The translations under genes and the position numbers were made by a program. Below are positions 1 to 7,290 of a stretch of DNA of 64,000 bases, piece by piece. The stretch's first letter is position 1. Each line of letters opens with the position of its first letter. This DNA is from Streptomyces rhizosphaerihabitans (lineage in GTDB: Bacteria; Actinomycetota; Actinomycetes; Streptomycetales; Streptomycetaceae). The stretch covers positions 1 to 64,000 of the forward strand of contig NZ_JAODTZ010000002.1 of NCBI RefSeq assembly GCF_025399795.1, written 5' to 3'. The notes under the pieces were generated by a model. The model searched no databases and was not told the origin of the DNA. It saw nothing but the letters and a program-made list of their open reading frames with translations.

Positions 1-29
1 GGGTGTTGCAGCTCTTCCGGCTCGGACAT
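1..29 (-). CDS. pccB: Propionyl-CoA carboxylase beta subunit, first codons only (partial)
   Basis: Reading the minus strand from an ATG at 29, the sequence encodes MSEPEELQHP and then leaves the window. This decapeptide matches, from memory, the N-terminus of the streptomycete acyl-CoA carboxylase carboxyltransferase subunit PccB, which carboxylates propionyl-CoA with a biotinylated partner. A GGGAG ribosome site lies about 9 nt upstream of the ATG. The gene diverges from birA, whose product attaches biotin to the partner subunit, so the placement makes functional sense. Only ten residues are visible, so the call rests on that match and on the neighbour. Confidence 0.6.
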
Positions 30-153
30 CGGGGTGCGGCTCCCTGCCTGCTCTAAGGGGACGTGGGAAATCAGGTGCTCAGAAGGGGGGCTTGCTACTC
101 ATCCGTAGAGTAGTGGCGTGCCTACCGATCGGCAGTGCGGCGTTTACCACACC

Positions 154-159
154 TAGGGT
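154..159 (+). promoter_or_regulatory. birA -10 box, leaderless start
   Basis: TAGGGT is followed by exactly 7 nt and then ATG at 167. No Shine-Dalgarno sequence precedes the ATG. In actinomycetes this spacing usually means that transcription begins at the A of the start codon. The same geometry recurs upstream of several other genes in this window. Confidence 0.55.
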
Positions 160-166
160 GGGTTGC

Positions 167-1045
167 ATGACGCCGCGAGATGCAGCAGACGCGAACGACA
201 ATCGGTGGTCCGACCTGGACCGTCCGCCGCTCAACGGGGCCGCCCTGCGCAGGGCACTGGTCCGCGACGGCGGCCACGGCGGCCTCTGGTGCGACGTGGA
301 GGTGGTGGAGCGCACCGGGTCGACCAACACCGACCTGGTCGGCATGGTCACCAGCGAACAAGGGGCGGACGAGGGCGCCGTCCTCGTCGCCGAGGAACAG
401 AACGCCGGGCGCGGCCGCTTGGACCGCCAGTGGACGGCACCGGCCCGCTCGGGCCTCTTCTTCTCCGTCGTCCTGAAGCCCGCCGGGGTTCCCGTCACAC
501 GCTGGGGCTGGCTGCCGCTGCTCACCGGGGTCGCCGTCGCGACGGCGCTCTCGCGCACCGCCGGGGTCGACACGGCACTCAAGTGGCCCAACGACCTGCT
601 GGTCACCGTGGACGGCGAGGAGCGCAAGGCCGGCGGCATCCTCGCCGAGCGCGCGGGCACCGACGCCGTCGTGGTCGGCATCGGCATCAACGTGTCGCTG
701 CGCGCCGACGAGCTGCCCGTGCCGGGCGCCGGATCACTGGCGCTGGCGGGCGCGACGACCACGGACCGTGACACCGTGCTGCGGGCCGTGCTGCGTTCCA
801 TCGAGCAGTGGTACGGGCGCTGGCGCGACGCGGCGGGCGATCCCGCCGCCTCCGGCCTCCAGGCCGCGTACGCGGCCGGGTGCGCGACGCTCGGGCGCAC
901 GGTGCGGGCCGAGCTGCCCGGAGGCCGGTCGATCGTAGGGGAGGCGGTGGCCGTCGACGGGGACGGGCGGCTCGTCATCGCGACGGAGGACGGCGTGCAG
1001 GAACCGGTGGGGGCCGGGGACGTGGTGCATCTGCGAGCGGTGTGA
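167..1045 (+). CDS. birA: Biotin--[acetyl-CoA-carboxylase] ligase
   Basis: Biotin protein ligase of 292 aa. It makes biotinyl-5'-AMP and transfers biotin to the lysine of the biotin carboxyl carrier domain of acyl-CoA carboxylases. Visible motifs are the start of the catalytic domain (ERTGSTNTDL), the biotinyl-AMP loop AGRGRLDRQW, the KWPNDLL motif and KAGGIL, followed by the C-terminal SH3-like domain (GRSIVGEAVAVDGDG). There is no N-terminal helix-turn-helix, so it is a ligase and not a BirA-type repressor. I chose ATG 167 rather than the upstream TTG at 92 because a -10 box sits 7 nt before it and homology begins soon after. The gene diverges from pccB, whose enzyme complex needs biotin. 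Confidence 0.93.
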   Translation: MTPRDAADANDNRWSDLDRPPLNGAALRRALVRDGGHGGLWCDVEVVERTGSTNTDLVGMVTSEQGADEGAVLVAEEQNAGRGRLDRQWTAPARSGLFFSVVLKPAGVPVTRWGWLPLLTGVAVATALSRTAGVDTALKWPNDLLVTVDGEERKAGGILAERAGTDAVVVGIGINVSLRADELPVPGAGSLALAGATTTDRDTVLRAVLRSIEQWYGRWRDAAGDPAASGLQAAYAAGCATLGRTVRAELPGGRSIVGEAVAVDGDGRLVIATEDGVQEPVGAGDVVHLRAV

Positions 1046-1096
1046 GGGGATGGGTCTGCGAGCGGTGTGAGGAGATGGCCCCGCGAGCGGTGTGAC
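1032..1096 (+). repeat. Three 25-bp tandem copies over the birA stop codon
   Basis: A 15-bp block, tgcgagcggtgtgag, recurs at 1032, 1057 and 1082 (the third copy has two changes) with a 25-bp period. The first copy contains the last birA codons and its TGA. The extra copies look like tandem duplications of the gene end that leave the protein unchanged. Similar 3'-end duplications occur at 7077 and 49284. Confidence 0.85.
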
Positions 1097-1228
1097 GGGT
1101 TGGGTCGGGAGCGTGGAAAGGGACGGCTCGGGGCCGTGCGACGGCATCGGGCGGTGGGCGGTGCGAGCCCTCGGCACCGTCTCCGACCTCGGTCCCGCCA
1201 TCGGGAGTGAGCCAGCGCACACCTGCCG

Positions 1229-1234
1229 TAGAGT
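1229..1234 (+). promoter_or_regulatory. Probable -10 box of the adenylate cyclase gene
   Basis: TAGAGT sits about 48 nt before the GTG start of the cyclase. It fits the actinomycete TAnnnT pattern. No convincing -35 element is visible. Confidence 0.35.
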
Positions 1235-1281
1235 TGAGCGCGGTCGATACCTGACCACGGCAGATCGGAAGGGCAGCAGGA

Positions 1282-2700
1282 GTGACCGTCGACGACACCG
1301 GCTCCGGCACGGGTGCCCACCCCGCCCCCGACGGCGAGCCGGGCCGTACCGCCGGGCCGGTCACGGACGCGACACCCGCACGGGCCGCCGCGGACGGCGA
1401 CGCCCGGCAGGACGCCCGTCCCGACGCCGGGACCGGCACCCGCCCGGAGGACCGCTTGGACCACCGCCCGGAAGACCGCTCGGACGCGGGAACCGGCATC
1501 CGCAGGGACGACCAGTTCGACGTGGGGAGCGACATCCGCAGGGACGACCGCAGGGGCGACCGGGCCGACGCACGGCCGGACGTCCGGCCCGACGCGCGGC
1601 ACGAGGCGAACGGCCGGGTGGACCCCCAGGCCGAGCCGGACTCCGGGGAGGACCCGCTCGCGCTGCGCCTGGAGGGGCTCATCCTCGGCGCCGAGCGGCG
1701 CTACACCCCGTTCCAGGCGGCCCGCAGCGCGGGCGTCTCCATGGAGCTGGCCTCCCGCTTCTGGAGGGCGATGGGCTTCGCCGACATCGGCCAGGCCAAG
1801 GCGCTGACCGAGGCCGACGTACTGGCGCTGCGCCGCCTCGCCGGTCTCGTCGAGGCGGGCCTGCTGAGCGAGGCCATGGCCGTCCAGGTCGCCCGGTCCA
1901 CCGGGCAGACCACCGCCCGTCTGGCCGAATGGCAGATCGATTCCTTTCTGGAGGGTCTGACCGAGCCCCCGGAACCGGGGATGACGCGCACCGAGGTCAC
2001 GTACCCCCTGATCGAACTGCTCCTGCCCGAGCTGGAGGAGTTCCTCGTCTACGTCTGGCGCCGACAGCTCGCCGCCGCCACAGGCCGGGTCGTGCAGGCG
2101 GCGGACGACGAGGAGATGGTCGACCGCCGTCTCGCCGTCGGCTTCGCCGACCTGGTCGGCTTCACCCGGCTGACCCGCCGCATGGAGGAGGAGGAGCTCG
2201 GCGAACTCGTCGAGGCCTTCGAGACCACCGCGGCGGACCTGGTGGCGGCCCACGGGGGCCGGCTCATCAAGACGCTGGGTGACGAGGTGCTCTACTCCGC
2301 GGACGACGCCGGTGTCGCCGCCGAGATCTCGCTCCGTCTGATCGAGACGATGGCGAACGACGAGACGATGCCGGAGCTGCGCGTCGGCATCGCCTTCGGC
2401 ACGGTGACCACCCGGATGGGCGACGTGTTCGGTACGACCGTGAACCTGGCGAGCCGCCTCACGTCGATAGCGCCGCGCGACGCCGTCCTCGTCGACGGTG
2501 CCTTCGCGGAGGAGCTGACTCGCACGGGTGACGCTCCCGCCTCCGAGGCGGAGGCCGCCGAGGCCGCGGCCACGGCGGAGAAGGAGGGCGAGGAACCCCC
2601 CTCGTACCGCTTCGCGCTCCAGCCGATGTGGCAGCGGCCCGTGCGTGGACTCGGCGTCATCGAACCGTGGCTGCTGGCGCGCCGGGCCGACGAGACGTAG
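1282..2700 (+). CDS. cya: Class III adenylate cyclase with helical regulatory domain
   Basis: Makes cAMP from ATP (472 aa, cytosolic). Residues 1 to about 120 are a disordered Asp/Arg/Pro/Gly-rich extension with imperfect repeats such as RPEDR, RRDDQ and RPDVRPDAR. An alpha-helical regulatory domain follows (YTPFQAARSAGVSMELASRF), like that of mycobacterial Rv1264, which senses pH. The cyclase domain begins near residue 282: FADLVGFTRL carries the first metal-binding Asp, LGDEVLY the second, and FGTTVNLASRL the Asn/Arg catalytic pair. The GTG start almost abuts its GGA, so the true start could be slightly further in; the variable N-terminus does not settle it. In streptomycetes cAMP affects germination and antibiotic timing. 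Confidence 0.93.
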   Translation: MTVDDTGSGTGAHPAPDGEPGRTAGPVTDATPARAAADGDARQDARPDAGTGTRPEDRLDHRPEDRSDAGTGIRRDDQFDVGSDIRRDDRRGDRADARPDVRPDARHEANGRVDPQAEPDSGEDPLALRLEGLILGAERRYTPFQAARSAGVSMELASRFWRAMGFADIGQAKALTEADVLALRRLAGLVEAGLLSEAMAVQVARSTGQTTARLAEWQIDSFLEGLTEPPEPGMTRTEVTYPLIELLLPELEEFLVYVWRRQLAAATGRVVQAADDEEMVDRRLAVGFADLVGFTRLTRRMEEEELGELVEAFETTAADLVAAHGGRLIKTLGDEVLYSADDAGVAAEISLRLIETMANDETMPELRVGIAFGTVTTRMGDVFGTTVNLASRLTSIAPRDAVLVDGAFAEELTRTGDAPASEAEAAEAAATAEKEGEEPPSYRFALQPMWQRPVRGLGVIEPWLLARRADET

Positions 2701-2826
2701 CACTTCCCGTCAGCCGAGCGGCGCCGAGCCGAGCCGCCCCGGGTTATGCCTGCCCGCGCCGGTTCCGGGCCCGGTCGGTGGGGTCGGGGTCGGTACGCGC
2801 CCCGACCCGGTGCCCGCCTGGCCGGG

Positions 2827-4737
2827 TCATTCGCCGTGGCCCGGTGACAGCAACCCGTTCACGCAGATTCCTACGATCGGTACGCAGACGTTCGGCGGCT
2901 GGTGCGGCGGCGCCGGTGCGGGGGTGGTCGGGGACGGCGGCGTCGTGTGCCGCGGGGCCGCGGTGGTGGGGGAGGCCGTCGGCGTCGATCGCGGTGGCGG
3001 TGGTGTGGTCATGGGGGCTGTCGGGATGCCCGTGCTGCCCGGTGCGGTGGTGACAGGGGCCCCGCCGCGGGCCGCCGGGATCACGACGGGGGTCGTCGGG
3101 ATCGACGCCGGGAGCCGGCTCGCTTCCGAGGTGGGCGCCGGGCTCGTCCCGCCCATCGCGGCGCTCGCCGGTGCGGCCCCGGGGTGCGAGGGCGAGGGCA
3201 TGGCCTCGACGGTGGGGGCGGCGTCGCCCGCCGCGTCGGTGTCCGTGGCCGTCGCGACCGGCTCCGCCTCCGCGTTCCCTCCGGCCCCGGTCACCGACTC
3301 CGGTGTCATCCGCGCGAGGCTCAGCACTCCCGCGGCGAGCGCGAGTCCCCCTACGGCGAAGAGCACCCGGCGCGGCCGGGGTCGCCGGTGCCGGCCCCGG
3401 CCGGCACGGAGCCGGACGGGTGCGGGGTCGGTGTCGCCGGGTGCGAGCGCGGGCCCACGGACGCCGGCCGACCGCGGCGCCGGAACGATCCCTCGCCCCC
3501 GACCAGCGCCGTCGCCCCCGACTTCCGCCCTCTGGGCGCCTGTGGCGGCCCCGGCTCCCGCCCCACCGCGAGCGCCCGCCGCGGCTCCGGCCTCAGACCT
3601 CGGGGCGCCTGTCGCGACTCCGACCGTCACCCTCGGGGCGCCTGTCGCGACTCCGGCTTCCGGCCTCTGAGTGTTTGTCGCGGCTCCGGCCTTCGCCTTC
3701 TGGGCGCCTGTCGCGGCCCCGGCTCCCGCCCCACCGTGGACGCCCGCCGCGGCTCCGGCCTCAGACCTCGGGGCGCCTGCCGCCGCTCCGGCCTCGGGCC
3801 TCTGAGTGCCTGCCGTACCCCCGGCCTCCGGCCTCTGGGCTCCTGTCCTCGCCCCGGTCCCGCGTGCGTGCATCGTCGTCGCAGCGGACTCTCGTGCCTC
3901 CGTGCCCGCTGCCGTCTCGGCCCCTTGCTCTGGAGCTCGTGCGCCTGTCGCGGCTCCGGCCTCCGGCACCTGAGCGCCTGCCGTGGCGCCCGCCGTCAGC
4001 CCCCTGGGTACGGTGGCCCAGACTTTTGAGGCCCTGACCGGCATGGCCCCGGCCTCCCCGGAGCCGGTCGCTCCGGAATCGGTCGCTCTGGAGTCGGTCG
4101 CTCCGGAACCGGGCTTCGTGGCTCCTGTCTTCGCAGCCCGTGTGCCCAGGTCACTGGGCTCAGCGACGCCGACGTCCGTCGCCCGGGCCTTCCCGGTGCC
4201 GGCCGCCGGTGCGGGGCGGGTTGCCGTGACCTCCGCGCTGCTCGCCGTCATGGCGCGGGTTGCCGTGACCGCCGCGTCGGCGCGGCCCGTCTTCGCGGCC
4301 TCGGCCGTCGTGGCCCCCGCTGCCGGCACGTCGTTCTCCGTGGCGGCGGCCTGGGCGGTGCCCGTCCGCACCGTGGTCGTTCGCACGGTGGGCGAGTTCA
4401 GGGCGCCGAATGCGGTGGTACTGGGCGGCTCGGGGGCGGACATCGCCCTGCTGAGCGGCGTGACGCGGATCCAGCGGGTGTCCGCCGGTGAGGCTTCGGT
4501 CGCCGTGGCGTCGGCCGCTGAGGATCCGGCCGTCGTGGAGCCGGACCGCTGGGGGCCCACTGTCATGGAGAGAGTCGCCGCCGAACTCGACGGTGCCGCC
4601 GTGCCGGTCGGTGGCGGGCAGCCCGGCGAGGCGTCGGGCACGGTGGCCTCGGACGGCCTCGGGGCCGGCGGTCGCGTGAGTGTGGACCGCGGGCCCGGCC
4701 GGGTGCTGGTGGCCTGCGGTGTTTCGCGGTTCGTCAT
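2827..4737 (-). CDS. Low-complexity single-pass membrane protein with secreted Pro/Thr tail
   Basis: Unrecognised 636-aa protein. Residues 1 to about 440 are dominated by Ala, Thr, Gly and Glu, with degenerate repeats of the type GAQRPEAG and GAPRSEAG. A basic stretch (GRHRRPRPRR) then leads to one hydrophobic segment near residues 455-473 (FAVGGLALAAGVLSLA). After it comes a Pro/Thr/Ala-rich tail ending in a two-cysteine motif, NVCVPIVGICVNG, which could form a disulphide outside the cell. The ATG has a good GGGAGG site 8 nt upstream. The membrane segment and tail are the part likely to be conserved; the cytoplasmic part looks expanded by slippage or recombination. It sits between the cyclase and enoyl-CoA hydratase genes and points against both. 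Confidence 0.65.
   Translation of the reverse strand: MTNRETPQATSTRPGPRSTLTRPPAPRPSEATVPDASPGCPPPTGTAAPSSSAATLSMTVGPQRSGSTTAGSSAADATATEASPADTRWIRVTPLSRAMSAPEPPSTTAFGALNSPTVRTTTVRTGTAQAAATENDVPAAGATTAEAAKTGRADAAVTATRAMTASSAEVTATRPAPAAGTGKARATDVGVAEPSDLGTRAAKTGATKPGSGATDSRATDSGATGSGEAGAMPVRASKVWATVPRGLTAGATAGAQVPEAGAATGARAPEQGAETAAGTEARESAATTMHARGTGARTGAQRPEAGGTAGTQRPEAGAAAGAPRSEAGAAAGVHGGAGAGAATGAQKAKAGAATNTQRPEAGVATGAPRVTVGVATGAPRSEAGAAAGARGGAGAGAATGAQRAEVGGDGAGRGRGIVPAPRSAGVRGPALAPGDTDPAPVRLRAGRGRHRRPRPRRVLFAVGGLALAAGVLSLARMTPESVTGAGGNAEAEPVATATDTDAAGDAAPTVEAMPSPSHPGAAPASAAMGGTSPAPTSEASRLPASIPTTPVVIPAARGGAPVTTAPGSTGIPTAPMTTPPPPRSTPTASPTTAAPRHTTPPSPTTPAPAPPHQPPNVCVPIVGICVNGLLSPGHGE
3545..3783. 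repeat. Long near-identical direct repeat inside the low-complexity gene
   Basis: A stretch of about 70 bp beginning gcggccccggctcccgcccc at 3545 recurs at 3713 with only a few changes, a 168-bp (56-codon) offset that keeps the minus-strand frame. Shorter related units fill 3530-3980. Confidence 0.75.
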
Positions 4738-4922
4738 GGTCGTCCCTCCCCGGTGTGCCGGTGTCCCGAATGCGCTGTGGCGGTGCGCAGGTTATGCGCG
4801 GTATAGGGGCAGGCAAACGGAGTTGGGCGGGATGTCACTCGAACGAGGAAGTACGAGAAGGCGCGGCGCGAGGGGGCGGGTTTCGCCGGACGGCCTCGGC
4901 TGCGATGATCGGAGCGTCGATT

Positions 4923-4938
4923 GTTAACCCGCGTTAAC
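4923..4938. promoter_or_regulatory. Candidate operator GTTAAC-N4-GTTAAC
   Basis: Two copies of the self-complementary hexamer GTTAAC are separated by CCGC and lie 12 nt before the ATG of the enoyl-CoA hydratase gene. AT-containing palindromes stand out in this DNA. The arrangement fits a dimeric repressor such as a TetR or FadR type, but no cognate regulator is adjacent. Confidence 0.45.
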
Positions 4939-4950
4939 CGGGAGGGTGTC

Positions 4951-5802
4951 ATGGCGGAGCAAGGGGCGGAGCGAGGCGCGGAGCAGGGAGCCGGGCACGG
5001 GACGGAGCCCGGCGAGCGGAGGTTCGGCGAGTTCGTCGCCGTACGGCGGCACGGCCATGTCGCCGAGCTCGTCCTCGATCGGCCCAAGGCCATGAACGCC
5101 GTGTCCACGGACATGGCGCGTTCGATCGCCGGTGCCTGCGACGCCCTCGCCGCCGACCGGGACGTACGCGTGGTCGTGCTCACCTCCACCCATGAGCGTG
5201 CCTTCTGCGTCGGCGCCGACCTGAAGGAGCGCAACTCCTTCACCGATGCCGAGCTGGTGCGTCAGCGGCCGGTCGCGCGAGCCGCGTACACCGGTGTCCT
5301 GGAGCTCCCGATGCCGACCGTCGCCGCCGTGCACGGCTTCGCGCTGGGCGGCGGGTTCGAGCTGGCGCTGTCCTGCGACCTGATCGTGGCCGACCGTACG
5401 GCGGTCGTCGGACTGCCCGAGGTGTCCGTCGGCGTGATCCCCGGAGGCGGCGGTACGCAGCTGCTGCCGCGCCGCGTCGGTGCCGCGCGCGCGGCCGAGC
5501 TCATCTTCTCGGCGCGGCGTCTGGAGGCGGCCGAGGCGCGGGAGTCGGGGCTGGTGGACGAGCTGGTGGAGGCGGGGCAGGACAGGGTGGAAGCCCTTGC
5601 CCTGGCGGCCCGTATCGCCGCGAACTCTCCGGTCGGACTGCGCGCGGCCAAGCGTGCCCTGCGTCTCGGTCACGGACTCGACCTGCGCGCCGGTCTGGAG
5701 GTCGAGGACGCGGCCTGGCGGTCCGTCGCCTTCTCCGGGGACCGGGCGGAAGGGGTCGCCGCGTTCAACGAGAAGCGCAAGCCGCAGTGGCCGGGGCAGT
5801 AG
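4951..5802 (+). CDS. Enoyl-CoA hydratase/isomerase family protein
   Basis: Crotonase-fold enzyme of 283 aa, expected to hydrate 2-enoyl-CoA esters in fatty-acid or amino-acid catabolism. After a variable Glu/Gly-rich N-terminus of about 25 residues come the typical LDRPKAMNAVS motif, the first oxyanion segment (AFCVGADLKER) and the second (AVHGFALGGGFELALSCD). The position of a catalytic glutamate is kept in LPEVSVGVIPGGGGTQ. I chose ATG 4951 because GGAGGG lies at 4941-4946; the longer TTG frame at 4921 would run through the palindrome and has no ribosome site. The acyl substrate cannot be predicted. Confidence 0.9.
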   Translation: MAEQGAERGAEQGAGHGTEPGERRFGEFVAVRRHGHVAELVLDRPKAMNAVSTDMARSIAGACDALAADRDVRVVVLTSTHERAFCVGADLKERNSFTDAELVRQRPVARAAYTGVLELPMPTVAAVHGFALGGGFELALSCDLIVADRTAVVGLPEVSVGVIPGGGGTQLLPRRVGAARAAELIFSARRLEAAEARESGLVDELVEAGQDRVEALALAARIAANSPVGLRAAKRALRLGHGLDLRAGLEVEDAAWRSVAFSGDRAEGVAAFNEKRKPQWPGQ

Positions 5803-5928
5803 CCCCTCCCTGATCCGCCGCTCCCCGGTTCGGTCCCCAGCACGGTCCACGGTCCGCTCCCTCGTTCGGTCCTCTCGGTCCGGACCCCTGTTCGCCCTAG
5901 TAACGTCTCAAATATGGGCAAATATCCC

Positions 5929-5934
5929 TAGCCT
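5929..5934 (+). promoter_or_regulatory. cdgE -10 box, leaderless start
   Basis: TAGCCT is followed by 6 nt and ATG 5941. There is no ribosome binding site. AT-rich sequence (aatatgggcaaatat) precedes the box, which is unusual for this genome. Confidence 0.45.
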
Positions 5935-5940
5935 GGGGTG

Positions 5941-7095
5941 ATGGGTGAGGACAATCGGCTCAGGGCCGTGGTGACGCTGGCGCAGGGGATGGCGGCGGCG
6001 CACACCCCGCGGGAGTCGTGGCGGGCCGCGGCGCTCGGCGCAAGTCACGCGCTGGCCGGGAGCTTTGCCGCGCTCTCCGTGTGGGAGCGTGAACTCGGCC
6101 GGCTGCGAGTGCTCGCCAACGTCGGCGACCTCGCCCCGGACGAGGACGAGTTCCCTGACGGGGAGGCCTACCCGGTGCACCAGTTCCCGGAGATCACCGA
6201 GTTCCTGCACGAGCGGTGGGCGGGTGGCGGCGGGCCCAACGCCTGGGTGGAGACCGCCGACGGCCCGGCGGCCGGCCCCGCCGGGTACTGCCATCAGCGT
6301 GTCGCCGCGCTGCGCAGACGCGGGCGCGGCTGCTGTGTCGTCGCGCCGATCCTGCTGCACGGACGGGCCTGGGGCGAGCTCTACGTGGCCCGTCCGGCCG
6401 GCGCCCCCGTCTTCGGCCGGGCGGACGCCGACTTCGCGACCGTCCTCGCCTCCGTCGTCGCCGCGGGGATCGCCCAGACCGAGCGTCTGGAAGAGGCCCG
6501 GCGCCTCGCCTACACCGACGCCCTGACCGGACTCGCCAACCGCCGCGCCGTGGACGTACGTCTCGACGAGGCCATCGAGCGGCACAAGGAGGACGGGGCA
6601 GTCGTCAGCCTCGTCGTCTGTGACCTCAACGGGCTCAAGCGCGTCAACGACACCCGGGGGCACGCCGTCGGCGACCGGCTCCTCGAACGGTTCGGGTCGG
6701 TGCTCTCGCTGTGCGGAGCGATGCTCCCGGGCACCCTCGCCGCGCGACTGGGCGGCGACGAGTTCTGTCTGCTGGCGGTGGGCCAGCCGGCGGACGACGT
6801 GGTCCGTATCGCCGACGAACTCTGCCGCCGGGCAGCCGAGTTGGAGCTGGGGGAGGGGGTGGCGTGCGGGGTCGCCTCGACCGAGGACCCGATCGGCCCC
6901 GTACGGTCGGCGCGCCGGCTGTTCCGGCTGGCGGACGCGGCCCAGTACCGCGCGAAGGCAGTCCGGGCCGCGAAGCCCGTGGTCGCCGGGCGCGAGGGTC
7001 CCGACGATCCCGTCGTACGCCTCGCGGACGCGCCGTCGCCCACGGCGGGCGAACGCCGCAGGTTCCGCGGGCGGCACGACCGGCCGCATGCGTGA
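5941..7095 (+). CDS. cdgE: GAF-GGDEF diguanylate cyclase without I-site
   Basis: Predicted soluble diguanylate cyclase of 384 aa, making cyclic di-GMP from two GTP. Residues about 20-180 form a GAF-like sensor domain; from about 190 a GGDEF domain begins (YTDALTGLANRRAVD) and the active-site loop is an intact RLGGDEFCLL. The inhibitory RxxD site that normally lies five residues before GGDEF is absent; the aligned residues are LPGT. A GTG at 5938 could also start the protein, but ATG 5941 fits the promoter spacing. Domain order and location match the protein called CdgE in S. coelicolor. In streptomycetes c-di-GMP acts through BldD to hold back sporulation. The last about 40 residues are basic and disordered. 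Confidence 0.88.
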   Translation: MGEDNRLRAVVTLAQGMAAAHTPRESWRAAALGASHALAGSFAALSVWERELGRLRVLANVGDLAPDEDEFPDGEAYPVHQFPEITEFLHERWAGGGGPNAWVETADGPAAGPAGYCHQRVAALRRRGRGCCVVAPILLHGRAWGELYVARPAGAPVFGRADADFATVLASVVAAGIAQTERLEEARRLAYTDALTGLANRRAVDVRLDEAIERHKEDGAVVSLVVCDLNGLKRVNDTRGHAVGDRLLERFGSVLSLCGAMLPGTLAARLGGDEFCLLAVGQPADDVVRIADELCRRAAELELGEGVACGVASTEDPIGPVRSARRLFRLADAAQYRAKAVRAAKPVVAGREGPDDPVVRLADAPSPTAGERRRFRGRHDRPHA

Positions 7096-7127
7096 TGGCG
7101 ATGCGACCGGCCGCATGCGTGATGGCG
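7077..7127 (+). repeat. Two 24-bp copies at the end of the GGDEF gene
   Basis: The 24-bp block at 7077-7100 is repeated exactly at 7104-7127, a 27-bp period. The first copy includes the last codons and stop of the GGDEF gene. It is the second of three 3'-end tandem duplications in the window. Confidence 0.85.
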
Positions 7128-7254
7128 TCAGCGACGAGCCTTGTACGTCGTGACGCCATGAGCGGGCTCGCCGGTGGCCGGGACCCCGTCCGTGAGGGGC
7201 GCGGGCGTCCGCTGTGACGTACCCCGGGGTAAGGGGTCAACCGGCCGCCCGCTA

Positions 7255-7283
7255 GTGACATCATCGAATTCACTGCGTACGCT
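7255..7283 (+). promoter_or_regulatory. hutH promoter, leaderless
   Basis: A -35 element GTGACA (7255-7260) and a -10 element TACGCT (7278-7283) are separated by exactly 17 bp. ATG 7291 follows the -10 after 7 nt, and no Shine-Dalgarno is present. This is the best formed vegetative-type promoter in the window. Confidence 0.7.
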
Positions 7284-7290
7284 CCTGAAT

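Noticed and set aside
79..2703. 874-codon minus-strand open frame across birA and the cyclase gene
   Set aside because: It is a shadow frame of GC-rich coding DNA: no ribosome site, Arg/Gly/His-rich random composition, and it overlaps two genes with clear family motifs.
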